A DNA stretch of 64,000 bases from Odiellus spinosus. Taxonomy: Eukaryota; Arthropoda; Arachnida; Opiliones; Phalangiidae. A program made the position numbers and the translations under genes. Below, one piece after another: positions 1 to 12,990 of this stretch. The stretch lies in NCBI GenBank assembly GCA_963920705.1, contig OY987231.1, positions 17,523,024-17,587,023 on the forward strand. The letters run 5' to 3'. The notes below the pieces were generated by a model. The model worked only from the letters and a program-made list of their open reading frames with translations. It was not told the DNA's origin and ran no database searches. Every line of letters begins with the position of its first letter. The first letter of the stretch is position 1.

Positions 1-2989
1 AGCCAATTTAACCTTAATTCTGTGGCTATTCTAAAACCAAAACTATTTTTACACGACACAAGCTCAAAAGATCAAAGTAACGCTGCCTATTCAAGGACGA
101 AGTTTATTTCCACGAGTATTGACAAAAGGAACTTCACCACCTAATCTTGAATTTTACGCATAAAATCCGATACCCTTCGCGATCGATTTTGAAAAACTCG
201 ACCGTTTGTCGACCCACGCTTTAAGAGATGATCAAAGAAGACAACAACGTCTTCACGCAATCAATGAAAGAATTTCTGCAATAAAATACGTTGCGGATGT
301 CGCTTAAAAAAAGAAAAGAATCGCAAAGAAAAGACGAAGAATAAGATTTAGCGAAGAAGAAGAAGCCCGGAGAAAAATCCCGCGGTATTAAAAGTGAAAG
401 AAAATCATTGGGACTAGCCATGCAGGGACTGGGGTTTTCACTCTTTCTCTCTCTCTCTCTTATTCTCTGTCTATTCCAGAAATCGGTCAGTTGGCATCGC
501 GTGCCCGAAAGGCGAACTATAAAAGAAGTTCGATGGATTTCTCTTTTCGCTTATAAGCTAAAGTGAAAAGGGCTTCTTGACGAATACGGACAGATTGAGG
601 AGAAAATATTTCGTCTCTCCCTCAGTCACAATTTTATTGAGATATTCTATAAATTCTATACTCTTCTTCAAGAGCTGGTTGTAGCAAAAGACGAACTACT
701 TTCATTACGATGAGGTTTAACAGTTTGTATTAACCCGCTTCCATTTACATTATTTTTTTTACGATTGGTAAAAACTAAAAACCTAGTGATGATTTATTTT
801 ACGTGAAGTTATGACGGATTTTTCATGAACTCCAAATGGAACTCGAGTATCATTATCAGAAAGATCGTTAAAAACAATTCAAAGAAAAAATTACAGGGAC
901 AGTAAAAATACATATTTTATAATCGCTAGCTTTTTCGTAAACTTCCCCGAAATACTACGTCATCACTGTGGTCTCGTGGCTATTGTAGAGCCTACAGCTG
1001 ATTAAATCGCTTTCGCGCGTTTTTTTTTTTGTAAAAGTACTTAATCCATGCAGAAAGCCAAACCTCTCGTATCAAAATTATCGTTAATTATAAGTTCCAT
1101 AAATAAACGACGACATGAAAAAGGTTAATTATTTCATTATTTAGTGAAAAGTTTAGGTTCGAATTGGGACTATTGTGAATGGTAACCTTTTAAAATTGCC
1201 CCGGCCAAATTTTGTTAGGGTATATAGGATTAAAATTTTGTTACTACCTTCTAGATAAGAGAATGGACTACAAATTAAGTTAGAACGGATTCTGCATGTC
1301 TTAGATGAAATATATTGAAAATTTTAGGGACACCTACCAAACAGAACTGCGTAACCTAAGGCTACTAATATCACATCTCTTAATTTTAATTGAAAAAGAC
1401 CCCATTTGAAGTATTCTATCAGGGCCTCTCATGGTTACAATTTAGTTACTATCTTAATGAGAATCTTGACGCTACAAATAAAATTTGGCATAATTTCTAC
1501 ACGACCTATAGATATATTGAATATTTTAGGTATAACTAACTAGAGTTATCCATCAAAATTGACGGGTTCAAAGCCAGAATTCTTTGGACCAGATTTCTAT
1601 ATTTAACGAAGATTTCCCTTGCAAACTTTAACTACACTTTATGGCCGAAATAAAAAATCATTTCCAAAAACAGCTTTGAAATCTCAAAATCTCTCGAAAA
1701 ATCCCGAAATCCCGTACAAAATAAGTGTTCGATCCTTCGACAATCACGCAACAACTTGTTAATTTACGCGTAATCTGTATTATCTTGTCAACCACACGTC
1801 ATAGGTTATGCCTCATTGGTATAGCCTATATTTCTAGTCGCGTTTTACATAAATATAATGTATATAGACGTTTAATTAAATTGTTCACAAACACTATTTT
1901 ATAGTTAAGATTATGTTATCGGCAATTATCTAGTTATTTAAGGTATAAACAGTCCTACAAAAGTACCTTTATAGAAAGATTATGATTTTAATATATATTA
2001 GATTTAGAGAGCGCCACGAAATAAACCAAAAATAAAATAACATAAATATGAAATACAGCTCACTCATTTTAAAGAGTTACTGGTATAGCTGTAGTTTTTT
2101 TACCTGCAGATGAAATAGTTATGTTTAGCTATAAGAGCAAATCATACGTTTTTCGGTTGGTTATATATAACGGATGGGCGAAGAACGAACGAAATGAGAA
2201 AAAGAAAAAAAAAAAGAAACGTATATATAGAGAAGAAGACGTTGCTCAGGGTTTTTATCTCTCATCCCCTTATATGTAATATCGTTTGCTCTTAAAAAGA
2301 ACGAGGCTCTTCGGGGTATAGGAGCTCTTTGATATTAGAGAAGATGGGGTTACCAAGGAAACAGCCAAAACGCCAAAGGGTCTGAAGCACCGAGAACGAC
2401 CAAGTCGAAGCCAACGAAAAGATGCCGACGAAGAAATACCGCGGAAAAACATAGACATGTCCGAAGAAGCGAAGAATAGCCTAAAGGTGCCTTCGCAGGA
2501 ACGGACGATTTGAAAAAAATAAATCTGGACTCTTTTCATCTTAAAATACAGCAACTGGCAAGCTTACAAAATGTGGCACTTTACTCTGAATGTCTAAGTG
2601 ACAGCTCGTCCGAGAACTAGAGTTTACAGCGGTGGGTTCCTAGATCGCTTCCTTATTAATTTCGTACTTAAACCATTGTCACCAGTTAAGCATTGTTTTG
2701 CGATATTTAAAGATTAGATGTTTTTCCATGTGATCTAATTTGATGAAATTTTGTGGTGCGTTTTTCTATTCATTTTCTACTTTCAGCAATCAGACAAAAG
2801 AAACTGAGTTCATAATTACTACGAGGATATGTTAACCCTATAATCGAGGAACCTATAATGTGGCTTAAGGAACGTCCGGGTGGAGTGACGTAACCCTATG
2901 ACAAAAAATAGTTCAGCAGCCTTCCAAATGTAATTATATATCATATATTGATTAATTTCATGTCGAATTTATAATTCATTATTGTATTA
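1..2989. other. Repeat-poor stretch without recognisable gene
   Basis: AT-rich sequence with no reading frame above about 95 codons and no protein similarity that I recognise. It holds a short CT-rich tract near 440-465 and one copy of dispersed family F (973-1047), listed separately. A good-looking splice acceptor (pyrimidine tract then AG) occurs near 2789, but no donor follows within an open frame, so I do not call an exon. Confidence 0.6.
973..1047 (-). repeat. Dispersed repeat family F, copy 1
   Basis: The reverse complement matches segments at 30048-30140, 31651-31738 and 49939-49998, with a small fragment at 47875-47898. Shared blocks in order are GTACTTTTAC, a GCGCGAAAGC-like block, AATCA(A/G)CTGTA and CTCTACAATAGCCACG. 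The copies differ by small insertions and deletions and many substitutions, so the family is old. No terminal inverted repeat or target duplication is visible. It could be the end of a longer transposon or a short retroposon; the sequence does not decide. Confidence 0.6.
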
Positions 2990-2996
2990 TTTATAA

Positions 2997-3333
2997 CAGA
3001 AGCCGATGAAACCCTCCTTTGAAGTCTACTACTCCAATGTTCCATATAGGGCTCCTCTCTGTATGGGTAAAATTCCCAATTTTACGAGTTAGAAGGGGTC
3101 CTACTTCATCCCCTCTGTCTACGGAAAATTGGAAATTCTCTCTCTCCACAAACGACGACGTTTTTTGGACGAACTCCAAGGCTTCTAGAGATATTCGCTC
3201 GACGAGCTCCCGCTCCGAAAACATCTACCGTTAGGAGGCGTACGAATCACGCCTTTTGAGAATAACCCATACAGAGGGGGGTAGACAAGACCCGGGAGTA
3301 ATAGACTTCAAAGGAGGGTTTCATCGGCTTCTG
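2997..3333. mobile_element. MITE family A, copy 1 (337 bp)
   Basis: A non-autonomous DNA transposon with terminal inverted repeats of about 39 bp that differ at one position. It begins CAGAAGCCGATGAAACCC and ends with the reverse complement. The 7-bp target duplication TTTATAA lies at 2990-2996 and 3334-3340. A second inverted block inside the ends (CTCTGTATGGGT near 3057 against ACCCATACAGAG near 3268) means much of the element can fold on itself. Short frames run through it on both strands but they overlap the inverted repeats and show no domain. Copies at 4813, 6677 and 12647 are closely similar. Confidence 0.93.
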
Positions 3334-4812
3334 TTTATAATTAAACATTTTTGAAATTTCGGTAATGATTTCGAATAATTTATTTTCTACTAAAATTAGA
3401 AACAATATAAAGTACGATTATTTGATAAATTCATGTTGACGGTAATTATAATTAAATTAATATTTGATACTTTCCCGCAGATAATATGCCCTATTTTTAT
3501 TTTCTATAAGAATTATTAAGTTTAAAAGTAATGCTTAACAGTGGAACTTCTTAAAGGGCAATTCATATTTCCAATATCTTGATCGGGTTACAAGTGAAGA
3601 CACCTTAACCTTTCTTCTCTCTTTTGCCCTTAGCTACGTGGTATATACATATATATAGGCCCTCCATGAGCAATTCAAGCGATATACCAAAAACTTTTAG
3701 GAAGGAGATCGTAGCCTGGTGTTAAGAGCTAGCCCGAAGAGAGTCTCAAAGAAGAAAAGAAGACCCATTATATCTTTTAGCGTTGGTGTATGGGCAGTGG
3801 CTTTTGTTTCCGAGCTTCCATCGCCAGGCGGTTCCGTGGGATATTAATAGGCGTAAAACAGCCCTTAACTTTATAGACTTCATTTAGCAACCCAATGGAG
3901 ATTGAGAGAGCTCCCAAAAAAATGAAGGAACTCGAGCGGAAAGCCTTTCAAAAAAACTTATTTTTCATGAGTGTTCCGTTATAAGCTATTAACTTATTAT
4001 CGTATTTCTATATTGGGTTAGTATAATCGCTTTAGACATTTTTACACTCTGCACCAACTTAATAATTTGCGGGTTTCTTACAAGGGGCAGGTCAACCCCA
4101 TGATTAAATTGAGTAAAATAATAATAATTATTTTTGTTTGATTCATTAAATGTGGTTCTATTCAGACCTAATGTAAGATTTAAGTAGTCAATATAAATTC
4201 AATTTAACCAATTATAATTTCTTAATTCTAAAACCCCAGAGATCAACACGATTTCTATTCGTACGAAAACTAACGAATCACGACGCTTGACGCACGAGTT
4301 GGAGTTGATTTTAACCCAGAAGATTAACATGGGATTCTAAGGAAGTTGTAGTTTATGTGACACAACGTTTCTCGAGTCCCACGTCAACCTATCCAGGCGA
4401 TAGAAGAGTGATTGGCGGGTTCAAAGTTCACCCGAAAAAAAAGCGTCGAATTTCGGAAATGGATTATTAATTTTGAAAGACGATGCTCGGCGAAAGATAA
4501 CGCCTCCTATCAACCTAGTGCCTTAACCTCTAACGGTCACCTTTCAGTAATCTCGAAGTCGAGCTGTTTGGGGAAATCACAAAATCGATATGCAGACATT
4601 AATGAAGTAAACATGAGCTAATTTTGTGAACGATAGTGGAATTACTTGGTGGCCTTATTTAATGCAGTCTTTGATATAAACTTTATTTTCAATTCGAAAA
4701 AATAGGAAACTCGTATAGCTCGAGCTAAAAAATAACTAAAAATGAATAAAATTAAGCATGAAGTTTGTATCTACGTTAAAGGAGTTCTTTTAAAACAGGT
4801 TTTCAGAAGAGG

Positions 4813-5158
4813 CAGAAGCCGATGAAACCCTCCTTTGAAGTCTACTACTCCAATGTTCGATATAGCGCTCCTCTCTGTATGGGTAAAATTCCCAATTTTA
4901 CGAGTTAGAAGGGGTCCTACTTCATCCCCCCTGTCTACGGAAAATTGGAAATTCTCTCTCTCCACAAACGACGACGTTTTTTGGACGAACTCCAAGGCTG
5001 CTAGAGATATTCGCTCCAATCGCTCGACGAGCTCCCGCTCCGAAAACATCTACCGTTAGGAGGCGTACGAATCGCGCCTTTTGAGAATAACCCATACAGA
5101 GAGGGGTAGACAAGACCCGGGAGTAATAGACTTCAAAGGAGGGTTTCATCGGCTTCTG
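4813..5158. mobile_element. MITE family A, copy 2 (346 bp)
   Basis: It has the same ends and interior as the copy at 2997-3333. The 7-bp target duplication GAAGAGG flanks it at 4806-4812 and 5159-5165. Compared with copy 1 it carries a small insertion near 5015-5025 that partly repeats the neighbouring CGCTC motif, which looks like a local slippage duplication. Otherwise the two copies differ at only a few positions, so both insertions are fairly recent. Confidence 0.93.
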
Positions 5159-5165
5159 GAAGAGG

Positions 5166-6669
5166 GTATTTTAGTCTACGTAGCGAGCTTGCTAAAAAGG
5201 TTCGCGGTAAATAAAGTTCGAAATGAAAGAGATAGATCAGCACCACCAGGGCTGTCTCACGTTGGGCGCTGAAATAACCCACAACTAAACAACCCGGTTG
5301 CTTGAATGCAGTTTGACAACAAGTGCCAAACAATTATAAAGCAAGAAGTAAATTTTTGAAGTAGGCTTAACAAGGGATTCATATAGAGTTTGATATCTCG
5401 TCGTTAACGAGTCTCCGACCAATCACTTGAGAGCTTGGTGCTTTATTCCGACAATAAAACGTTTTAACACTAGGTTTTAAAAGAGGCACGCGCTTTGGTT
5501 CGTTAGTAAAAATAGGTATGTGACGTGCATCCGGCTTTAGAGAGCTTGAGTTTCTACATTCGGCCTATTGCAAACCCGCCTTTACAGGAGAATCAACAAA
5601 ATCTCAGATATTACAACCGCATGAAAGAAATATTTTATAGAGCTTTCCCGTTTATAAAGAATCTAGAACCATCATTCATTTTAAGCGACGCAAAATGTTT
5701 AATTGAACAATCAAAAATTAAAAAAAAAAGTATCCCTTAATTTACAACCACGCGCTATAATTAAGAAGAAACAAAATATATACTTCAAAACAAATTAACT
5801 CCGAAAATTTCCAAGGAACTCTTACATATCTCGGGCGGCGATGCCTTAAAGTTAAGGAGTATATATAGTGTTTAATAACAGTCAGTGCCATCTCATTTTC
5901 CGGACGGCTTAACTAATTTAAATTGGCTTTCAGAGTACCGCGTAGTTCTAGAAAACCACCATTTTTTTCCGCTCAAAATCTTCCCATACTTTAATCGTCT
6001 TCTAAATTAAGAGGAGAGCTCCTTGAGTTTCCCTCGTGTTATTAATTTCGACACTAATTATTGTATATACTGTCTAATATCGTCGCGAAAATTAGTCTCG
6101 ATTCGCCGTTAACCTAATCTAATAAGGACACTTATCGGTCGGATAGTTAAACAGTATAGGCAGCTAGCCAAATTATAATAAGACGCGTTTTCACGATCAA
6201 TGAACCGAGTGATTTATAGAGAGTTAGAGAAATATATCAATGCTAATTAGGAAAGTGAACACGAAATTTAATTACCAATGTGGTGAAAACGATTAAATTA
6301 ATGAATAAGGTTAAAAGAAACTGTTTTTAAATGAATATTTTTTGGAAAATAAGTTCAAAATTGAACATATTATATGTTCAATATCCAACTTACGTTGAAG
6401 TATCTGTTTATCTGTTTAATTACTACTAGAATCATGACAAATAAAATAGGTTAGGTATACGTCCAACTTATGAACAATTTTGTTTGTTTGTTGGTATCAC
6501 ATTATATTTGCTGGATCAAAACCTGAACAAAGGGTGGATTGTGTTTCATTTCTTTAAACTCAACTTATGAGCCTGTTCAGGGACACTTTCTTATATTCCA
6601 AAGCATGGAGAAAAGTAGGTGAAATTGAAACTGTTTTATTCACGAGGATGTTTCTAGGGGAGAATTAGC
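5166..6669. other. Unassigned AT-rich stretch
   Basis: No gene recognised. The longest frames are about 70 codons and have no familiar motif. A near-perfect 21-bp palindrome with a 10-bp stem lies at about 6361-6381 (TTGAACATAT and its complement). I see nothing else repeated from elsewhere in the window. Confidence 0.5.
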
Positions 6670-6676
6670 GTAGTAT

Positions 6677-7002
6677 CAGAAGCCGATGAAACCCTCCTTT
6701 GAAGTCTACTACTCCAATGTTCCATATAGCGCTCCTCTCTGTATGGGTAAAATTCCCAATTTTACGAGTTAGAAGGGGTGCTACTTCATCCCCCCTGTCT
6801 ACGGAAAATTGGAAATTCTCTCTCTCCACAAACGACGACGTTTTTTTGACGAACTCCAAGGCTGCTGGAGATATTCGCTCGACGAGCTCCCGCTCCTCTA
6901 CCGTTAGGAGGCGTACGAATCGCGCCTTTTGAGAATAACCCATACAGAGGTAGACAAGACCCGGGAGTAATAGACTTCAAAGGAGGGTTTCATCGGCTTC
7001 TG
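6677..7002. mobile_element. MITE family A, copy 3 (326 bp)
   Basis: Same inverted termini as the other family A copies, with the 7-bp target duplication GTAGTAT at 6670-6676 and 7003-7009. It is shortened by two small deletions relative to copy 1. One, near 6896, removes about seven bases of the GAAAACAT region; the other, near 6950, removes GAGGG-like bases from the inner right arm. These shift the frames that the other copies keep open, which argues that those frames are not under selection. Confidence 0.93.
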
Positions 7003-7009
7003 GTAGTAT

Positions 7010-9094
7010 CCAAAATTAGGGCCTTACTGCGTCGAATTAAAAAATGATTATCAAATTTCTCAATGACCAAAGTACACGCTATAATCTCTCCGTGTAAGCC
7101 CCGAAGAGGAGATTGTGCATGGTATTTGGAACTTTACAGGAAACCATGAAAACACACCCTAAAGCGTATGAGAAACCCTAATTTTCGGAATATGGAGGAT
7201 GGAAGGGGACCTAGTCCAACGAAATCCCTCGATATGTAGCATATACCGAATCCAATATTAGGATAACGACGAGAACGTATTCGAGTTCAATTATTTGTTT
7301 CATTTATTGAACAAGGAAAATTATTAATCTTTGGTGAGAATGAAGGGAATTTTGCCCTTTATACGTATATAGAAATCACCGTATATTAAATATACTTAAC
7401 CACTGGGATTATTATTACAATCAGTGTTAAAGAGATTATACAAATGAAACGAACGGACACCCTAATTTCGAGAGAATACAACATACGTCTAGAGAAAATG
7501 AAGCCCCCGAACGATCTAAAATGATCGCGGATGCGGAAATTTTCGGTACAAAGTAATGCGGGCGTGGCGACTATTATTATCATTATATCAAACTTCGATT
7601 TTAGTCTGTAGGGTATAAGGACAATTTCAATACATTTACTCGAAATTTGGCGTGTTTGTTTAACAGCGCTTAAGGTTTCAAATATCACAAACCCTTGTAT
7701 GTAAATTACAGAAGCCTACTTACATGATTATTAGGGGTCACAAACACCTGGAAGAACCAGGCGAATTAGTCAAAATGATTGAATTTTCAATCTTTAAGGG
7801 CTATAAAAAAATATGCGAAAAAAAAAACAAAAAAAAAAAATTTTGAATATTCGTAAAATACAATAACCCCGTGACATCCTTGCATTTAACAAATAGAAAA
7901 CCATAGTGAAAGGCTATTTCGCTTGATACTTCAGTTTAGTCCCTTCTAAGGGGGCAAAATAGAATACCGGCGTGTATCTATCCAGCGGACAGGCGTCTGC
8001 AAACTGACCTACTGCAAAATTTCAAGTCATTATGCCTGGCCAGCTGAAGAATGTTTTAGGGTTTATGTGAACAGGCTGTAAGGCGCACAATTTTCAAAGG
8101 TCGGTTTCAATCCACGTATTTTTATCCGACGAGTGGGGAACTCGATCTTGGTATGGTTAAGATTCCTAGCGAGGTAAATTTCAGAGGCGTAAAAAAATGT
8201 TTAGGAGAGTGGGGGCAACTTCACCTCAAAGCCCGCGATGGTAAAACAAAAAGAGCGGGAAAAAATGTGATGTTAAAAAAAAGAGCGGAGGGGTGGGTTA
8301 CCACGCTTATAACTAGATTTAGACTCGTTTAGACAACTTTCGTCTTTAGCGTTAAATGTATGAAATATTTAAAAATTTAATCCTGATGCCTTCGAAAAAT
8401 TGGTGACAGCGTCACTTGAAATATAATTATATAGATATTTTAAGTCTCATATTCAAACTTTAGTTTATAGAGCATCTTTTTGAAGAATTTTTACGACATT
8501 TCGTAACTTCTTGATAAAATGCTACAAGAAATAGTTATTGTTTAGTTGCTCGGGGAATACCTCTACCTTTCGATGAACGATTTCTCTCGCAAAACATTTT
8601 CCAACGAAATCGACTACTCGCTTGTGTATATATATGAAGTGAGGGTAAAGCAATAATATACGAGGATAGGTTTGCCATCACCTTAAGTGTGAATCTAAAT
8701 CGTTCTCGCCTTCCTGTATCAGAGAGCGCGCGTTCTCTATATATTTCTTCAACTTTAACTCGAGAGTAGAATAAGGGAAATATAAAGGGCAAATACGTAT
8801 AACCTTTGGTATAAGGTTCGTAGGAGGTGACAATGATTTTGAGTACAAGCAGGGTCATTTGAGATAAAAAGAAGCGGAAAATCTAGAAGGGCGCAAACTG
8901 CCGAAGCGTTCTTTATTATTATTTCTTCTTCGGTGGAAAAGATTCCGTCGAAAATCGCTTCAAATGGAAGGAAAGGCCGCGCGAAGAAAAATAGAAATAA
9001 AAATATCTCGAAAGTTCATTTTAAATAAACTATTTTCCGAGTTTATAAGAGTATTTCACACGTGTCGCTTCGTTGACCCGATTCTCAACCGACT
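7010..9094. other. Unassigned stretch with one weak microexon-like motif
   Basis: No gene recognised. A 107-codon frame at 8535-8858 (minus strand) has no motif I know. A 24-bp segment at 7724-7747 has a pyrimidine-rich acceptor and a GTAAGT donor on the minus strand and is discussed under findings. Short A-rich tracts occur near 7820-7840 and 8270. Confidence 0.5.
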
Positions 9095-9098
9095 TTAA

Positions 9099-9390
9099 AG
9101 AGAGAATGCAGCCTTATAATAAGTGATTTTTTATCAATTCATTACCGTTAATAATAATCCACCAGTAAAAAGATTACCAGACAAATATTCAACTAGAAAT
9201 AAATTTAAATCTTACACGTAAAATAGGCTTAGCTGGATTCATGGAGATCCTGATTTTTTTCTCAAATTGATGGGTCAGCAACCAATGAGCAAAGGTCGTT
9301 AAGGTGTTTTGATCTCTGACCCTTCAATGCGAATCCAGCTAAGCCTATTTTCCGGGTAAGTTTTAAATTTATTTCTAGTTTAATATTTTG
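9099..9390. mobile_element. TTAA fold-back family C, copy C1 (right end degraded)
   Basis: The left arm starts directly after TTAA (9095-9098) with AGAGAGAATGCAGCC. It then runs through the family's ordered blocks: GTGATTTTTTATC, CCAGTAAAAA, ACTAGAAATAAATTTAAA and AATAGGCTTAGCTGGATTC. After a loop of about 90 bp that can itself pair (GATGGGTCAG with CTGACCCTTC) the arm returns inverted, from GAATCCAGCTAAGCC to TTATTTCTAGTTTAATATT. Beyond about 9390 the right arm has diverged and its terminal block is not recognisable, so the right boundary is approximate. Confidence 0.75.
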
Positions 9391-10226
9391 ATACCTTTAT
9401 TGTTAGAAAGTAAAATCGATAAACCATCACTGGATATTCCTCTGATCTAAGAATCAAGTTACACAGCCATAAGCCTCGCCATATACAGGTAGGTCAAAAT
9501 AGGTCAAAGAATTACGCCACTCGTGTATCGGAGAAAATAGAGGATCCTCTTGGTTCCATCGCGGTTTCATTTCAAATTCAAGAGGTGAACTCGAAGATCG
9601 AGCCTCTTTGAAAAGCTAACACAACAAGGCATGATTTTCGGGTTCTGCCGAGTGTCGTTCTTTTTTCTCCTCACTTTTTATTTTAGTCTTTTTTATGTTC
9701 CCGAAAGAAATCGGTCCTCGCTCCTTTTTAAAGTTCAGAAAGAGAATAATATTGAGGAAAGAAGACACTGAGGAGAACCCTTTTCCCCAATGGTTTTGAG
9801 GAGAGAAAAAAAAAATATGAACGAAAAAGTTTTCCTTTGAAAATATTTTCAGTTATTCGCGATACGTGTCATTTTTTTCTCTACGAGAAAATGGGTATGA
9901 ATTTAAAACGACTATTTTTCACTATACTTGTATATGAGGCAAATATCGAAAACCTTCCAAGGAGGATTACCCTGACATGGCAATCGTAAATTTAAAGATC
10001 CATTCATATTTCATCCCAAAAATGATTAAATTCGTTCAATTCCTACAAAATATTAAAATTACGATCTTGGTACGTTAAAATTAATATTTTTTACCACCTA
10101 TGATAGAGGTTTTTCACCTATATTATATCCTATGTCGATTACAGTTACTATTTGTAACAATAAAAACTTAACTCCTTTAGCTTCACGCGTTTCTTCCGTT
10201 AGTAAAATTATCAAAACATAAACTAA

Positions 10227-11073
10227 ACTTGTCCATAATTTGAAAGTCGATCAATAGGCAATAATTCCTTGTCGATCATTTGAAAGTGGATCAATCGGCC
10301 AAACTCCTTGTCGGTCGTTTGAAATAGGATCAACTTGAAATAACCCTTGTCGATCATTTGAAAGACGATAAATTGGCACCAACCCCTTGCCTATCATTTG
10401 AAAAACGATCGATTTGAAATAACCCTTGTCGATCATTTGAAAGTCGATCACTGGCAATATTGCCTTGTTGATCACTTAAAAGGCATTAATGCCTCGCCGA
10501 TCAATTGGCAATAATGCCTCGCCGATCAATTGGCAATAATGCCTCGCCGATCAATTGGCAATAATGCCTCGCCGATCAATTGGCAATAATGCCTCGCCGA
10601 TCAATTGGCAATAATGCCTCGCCGATCAATTGGCAATAATGCCTCGCCGATCAATTGGCAATAATGCCTCGCCGATCAATTGGCAATAATGCCTCGCCGA
10701 TCAATTGGCAATAATGCCTCGCCGATCAATTGGCAATAATGCCTCGCCGATCAATTGGCAATAATGCCTCGCCGATCAATTGGCAATAATGCCTCGCCGA
10801 TCAATTGGCAATAATGCCTCGCCGATCAATTGGCAATAATGCCTCGCCGATCAATTGGCAATAATGCCTCGCCGATCAATTGGCAATAATGCCTCGCCGA
10901 TCAATTGGCAATAATGCCTCGCCGATCAATTGGCAATAATGCCTCGCCGATCAATTGGCAATAACCCCTTGCCGATCAATTGGCAATAACCCCTTGCCGA
11001 TCAACTGGCTACAACCCCTTGTCGATCAACTGGCTATAATTCCTCGTCGATCATTTGAAAGTCGATCACTTGG
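10227..11073. repeat. Minisatellite: 25-bp array inside a 40-bp array
   Basis: The core is 19 units of 25 bp, essentially identical (10491-10965, unit GCCTCGCCGATCAATTGGCA plus ATAAT), followed by three variant 25-bp units to about 11040. Both flanks are older, diverged units of about 39-40 bp (10227-10475 and the last unit near 11041-11073) with the order CCTTGTCGATCATTTGAAAG then TCGATCAATAGGCAATAATT. There are no unique spacers, so it is not a CRISPR array. Frames read through it simply follow the repeat period. Confidence 0.95.
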
Positions 11074-11079
11074 ATCTAT

Positions 11080-12640
11080 CCCGCCTATATGTCACCCTAA
11101 ATCTAGGTATAACATAACCCAATCCGCGCGTGGTATACGATAAAATAAAATATAAACGGGACGGTACTTTGCAACGCGAGTAGCAACAGTTTCTTACTTA
11201 ATTCGAAACCCACCCTGCGGGTCATTGATTTTCCATCTCGAGTTCATTATTCCGTTATATATGAAAAGAAAGAGAGGAGACGCGAGGCCGGTTCAAAAAG
11301 GAAAAGAGTCCGCGTTAGATTGGCTAATACGATTGCCAAAGCTTAAGGGGGAATCGAAACGCCTGAGGGAATGTTACCTGAACTGGCTTAATTGCTACTT
11401 TAGCTCTCTAGCGTCGCTCTCCAAAGAGACCCGAGAAAGCTATTGGGAGTTTCGTATATTCGAACAGAGCGTCCTAATTGACTTACCTCCAAACTACACT
11501 GTCAAGACAGCCTGTCTAATCCACCTAGGACTGAACCGGACGACGGGCGCCTTTCTAGCGGGTGTCCTAGGCAGTTCGGATTTCTATTAACGTCGTTTAA
11601 AACAGACCTTAATTTAATTCGGACGACTTCTCGAACGGCACGCTCTAAACATAGAAAGCGCTCTAGTATATACTGTATATGTTAAGATTAGACGACGGAA
11701 ATTTCACCCATAGAATATATATCTAATTATAAATACAGCTTATAATACGAGATAGTTGATAAAATTAGCTTACATATAGGATAGGGTTGGACTATATAGC
11801 CCAAATCAATCTTATAACACTAACTTAGAACTTAGAAGCAAGAAATATATACACGTAATGACGTCAATTACTTTCTCCTTGAATGCCTTTTTATTTACTT
11901 CTGATCAAAGAAGTTTGCGACAGCCACAATGAGGGTTTTACACGATCTAACAATCCGCCTCAGACTTGGCTATTTTGCAAACTAATCTTTAAAAACCCTT
12001 ATGGTTCTTTCCATAAGTCAGGCAGTGGGCGGACGAAATTCTAAGTATAAAAAAACCTAGACTGCACATTCTAAGAATATAAGTTTATCATTCAAAAACT
12101 CTCGAGATACTTTTTAAATTACTTTCTTAAGTGGCTATTCTGGCCTTCACCAAAATAGACAACTCATTAAGAGCACGAATTGGCCTCCACGGAGGGCTAG
12201 GATAGCTTTAGCCTAATTACGTCTATACAGGGCAAAAGGTAAAATATAGCTAGAGCGTTTAACATCGCCTGTGAACTCAACATATCCGTTTTAGCATAAG
12301 CTAATTATAATCTCTAAGTACGCCAAATGACAATGTTGTCTATTAAATAAATTATTAGAGTTCAGGAGATTTTCTGGGGTCCCATACTCTCGGAGCTCCC
12401 GAAACTGACACCTTAGGGGTCACGCTAGAACACTGTGTTACCAGCAAATACCCTACACTCTATTTGAAGAAAAATGTATGGACGGTCAAAATCAGTTTGA
12501 CCTTTTATCCCGTACAAAACTATTCCCCAAAATCTCTTAGAAACATAATTAAGGAGGTAGAGGTTGATACCTAGAACATTTTACGTTCTGAAATCTGAAA
12601 TAAATTGGTCCAATAGAAGCTAACGTAACGTCTCCTTTAT
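11080..12640. other. Unassigned stretch with one 121-codon frame
   Basis: The plus-strand frame at 11225-11590 is one of the longer ones here, with a somewhat higher GC content than its surroundings. It encodes a basic then mixed protein (starts MIFHLEFIIP) and shows no signal peptide, transmembrane segment or motif that I can name. No splice signals or neighbouring coding exons support it. The rest of the stretch is plain AT-rich sequence. Confidence 0.4.
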
Positions 12641-12646
12641 TGATAC

Positions 12647-12983
12647 CAGAAGCCGATGAAACCCTCATTTGAAGTCTACTACTCTAATGTTCCATATAGC
12701 GCTCCTCTCTGTATGGGTAAAATTCCCAATTTTACGAGATCGTAGGGGTCCTACTTCATACCGCCCTGTCTAAGGAAAATTAGAAATTCTCTCTCTCCAC
12801 AAACGACGACGTTTTTTTGACGAACTCCGAGGCTGCTAGAGATATTCGCTTGACGAACTCCCGCTCCGAAAATATCTACCGTTAGGAGGCGTACGAATCG
12901 CGCTTTTTGAAACTAACCCATACAGAGAGGGGTAGACAAAAACGGGAGTAATAGACTTCAAAGGAGGGTTTCATCGGCTTCTG
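12647..12983. mobile_element. MITE family A, copy 4 (337 bp)
   Basis: Same termini as the other family A copies, with the 7-bp target duplication TTGATAC at 12640-12646 and 12984-12990. It is the most diverged copy: several substitutions (for example CGAGATCGTAGG in place of CGAGTTAGAAGG near 12735) break the frames that are open in copies 1 and 2. The host sequence around the insertion is itself a short imperfect palindrome. Confidence 0.92.
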
Positions 12984-12990
12984 TTGATAC

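Noticed and set aside
2991-3234. Overlapping frames on both strands inside family A as genes
   Set aside because: They lie inside a MITE and include the inverted repeats; copies 3 and 4 break them by indels or substitutions.
10491-10965. CRISPR-like regular 25-bp repeats
   Set aside because: The units are directly adjacent with no unique spacers, and the surrounding DNA is eukaryotic in character. It is a minisatellite.
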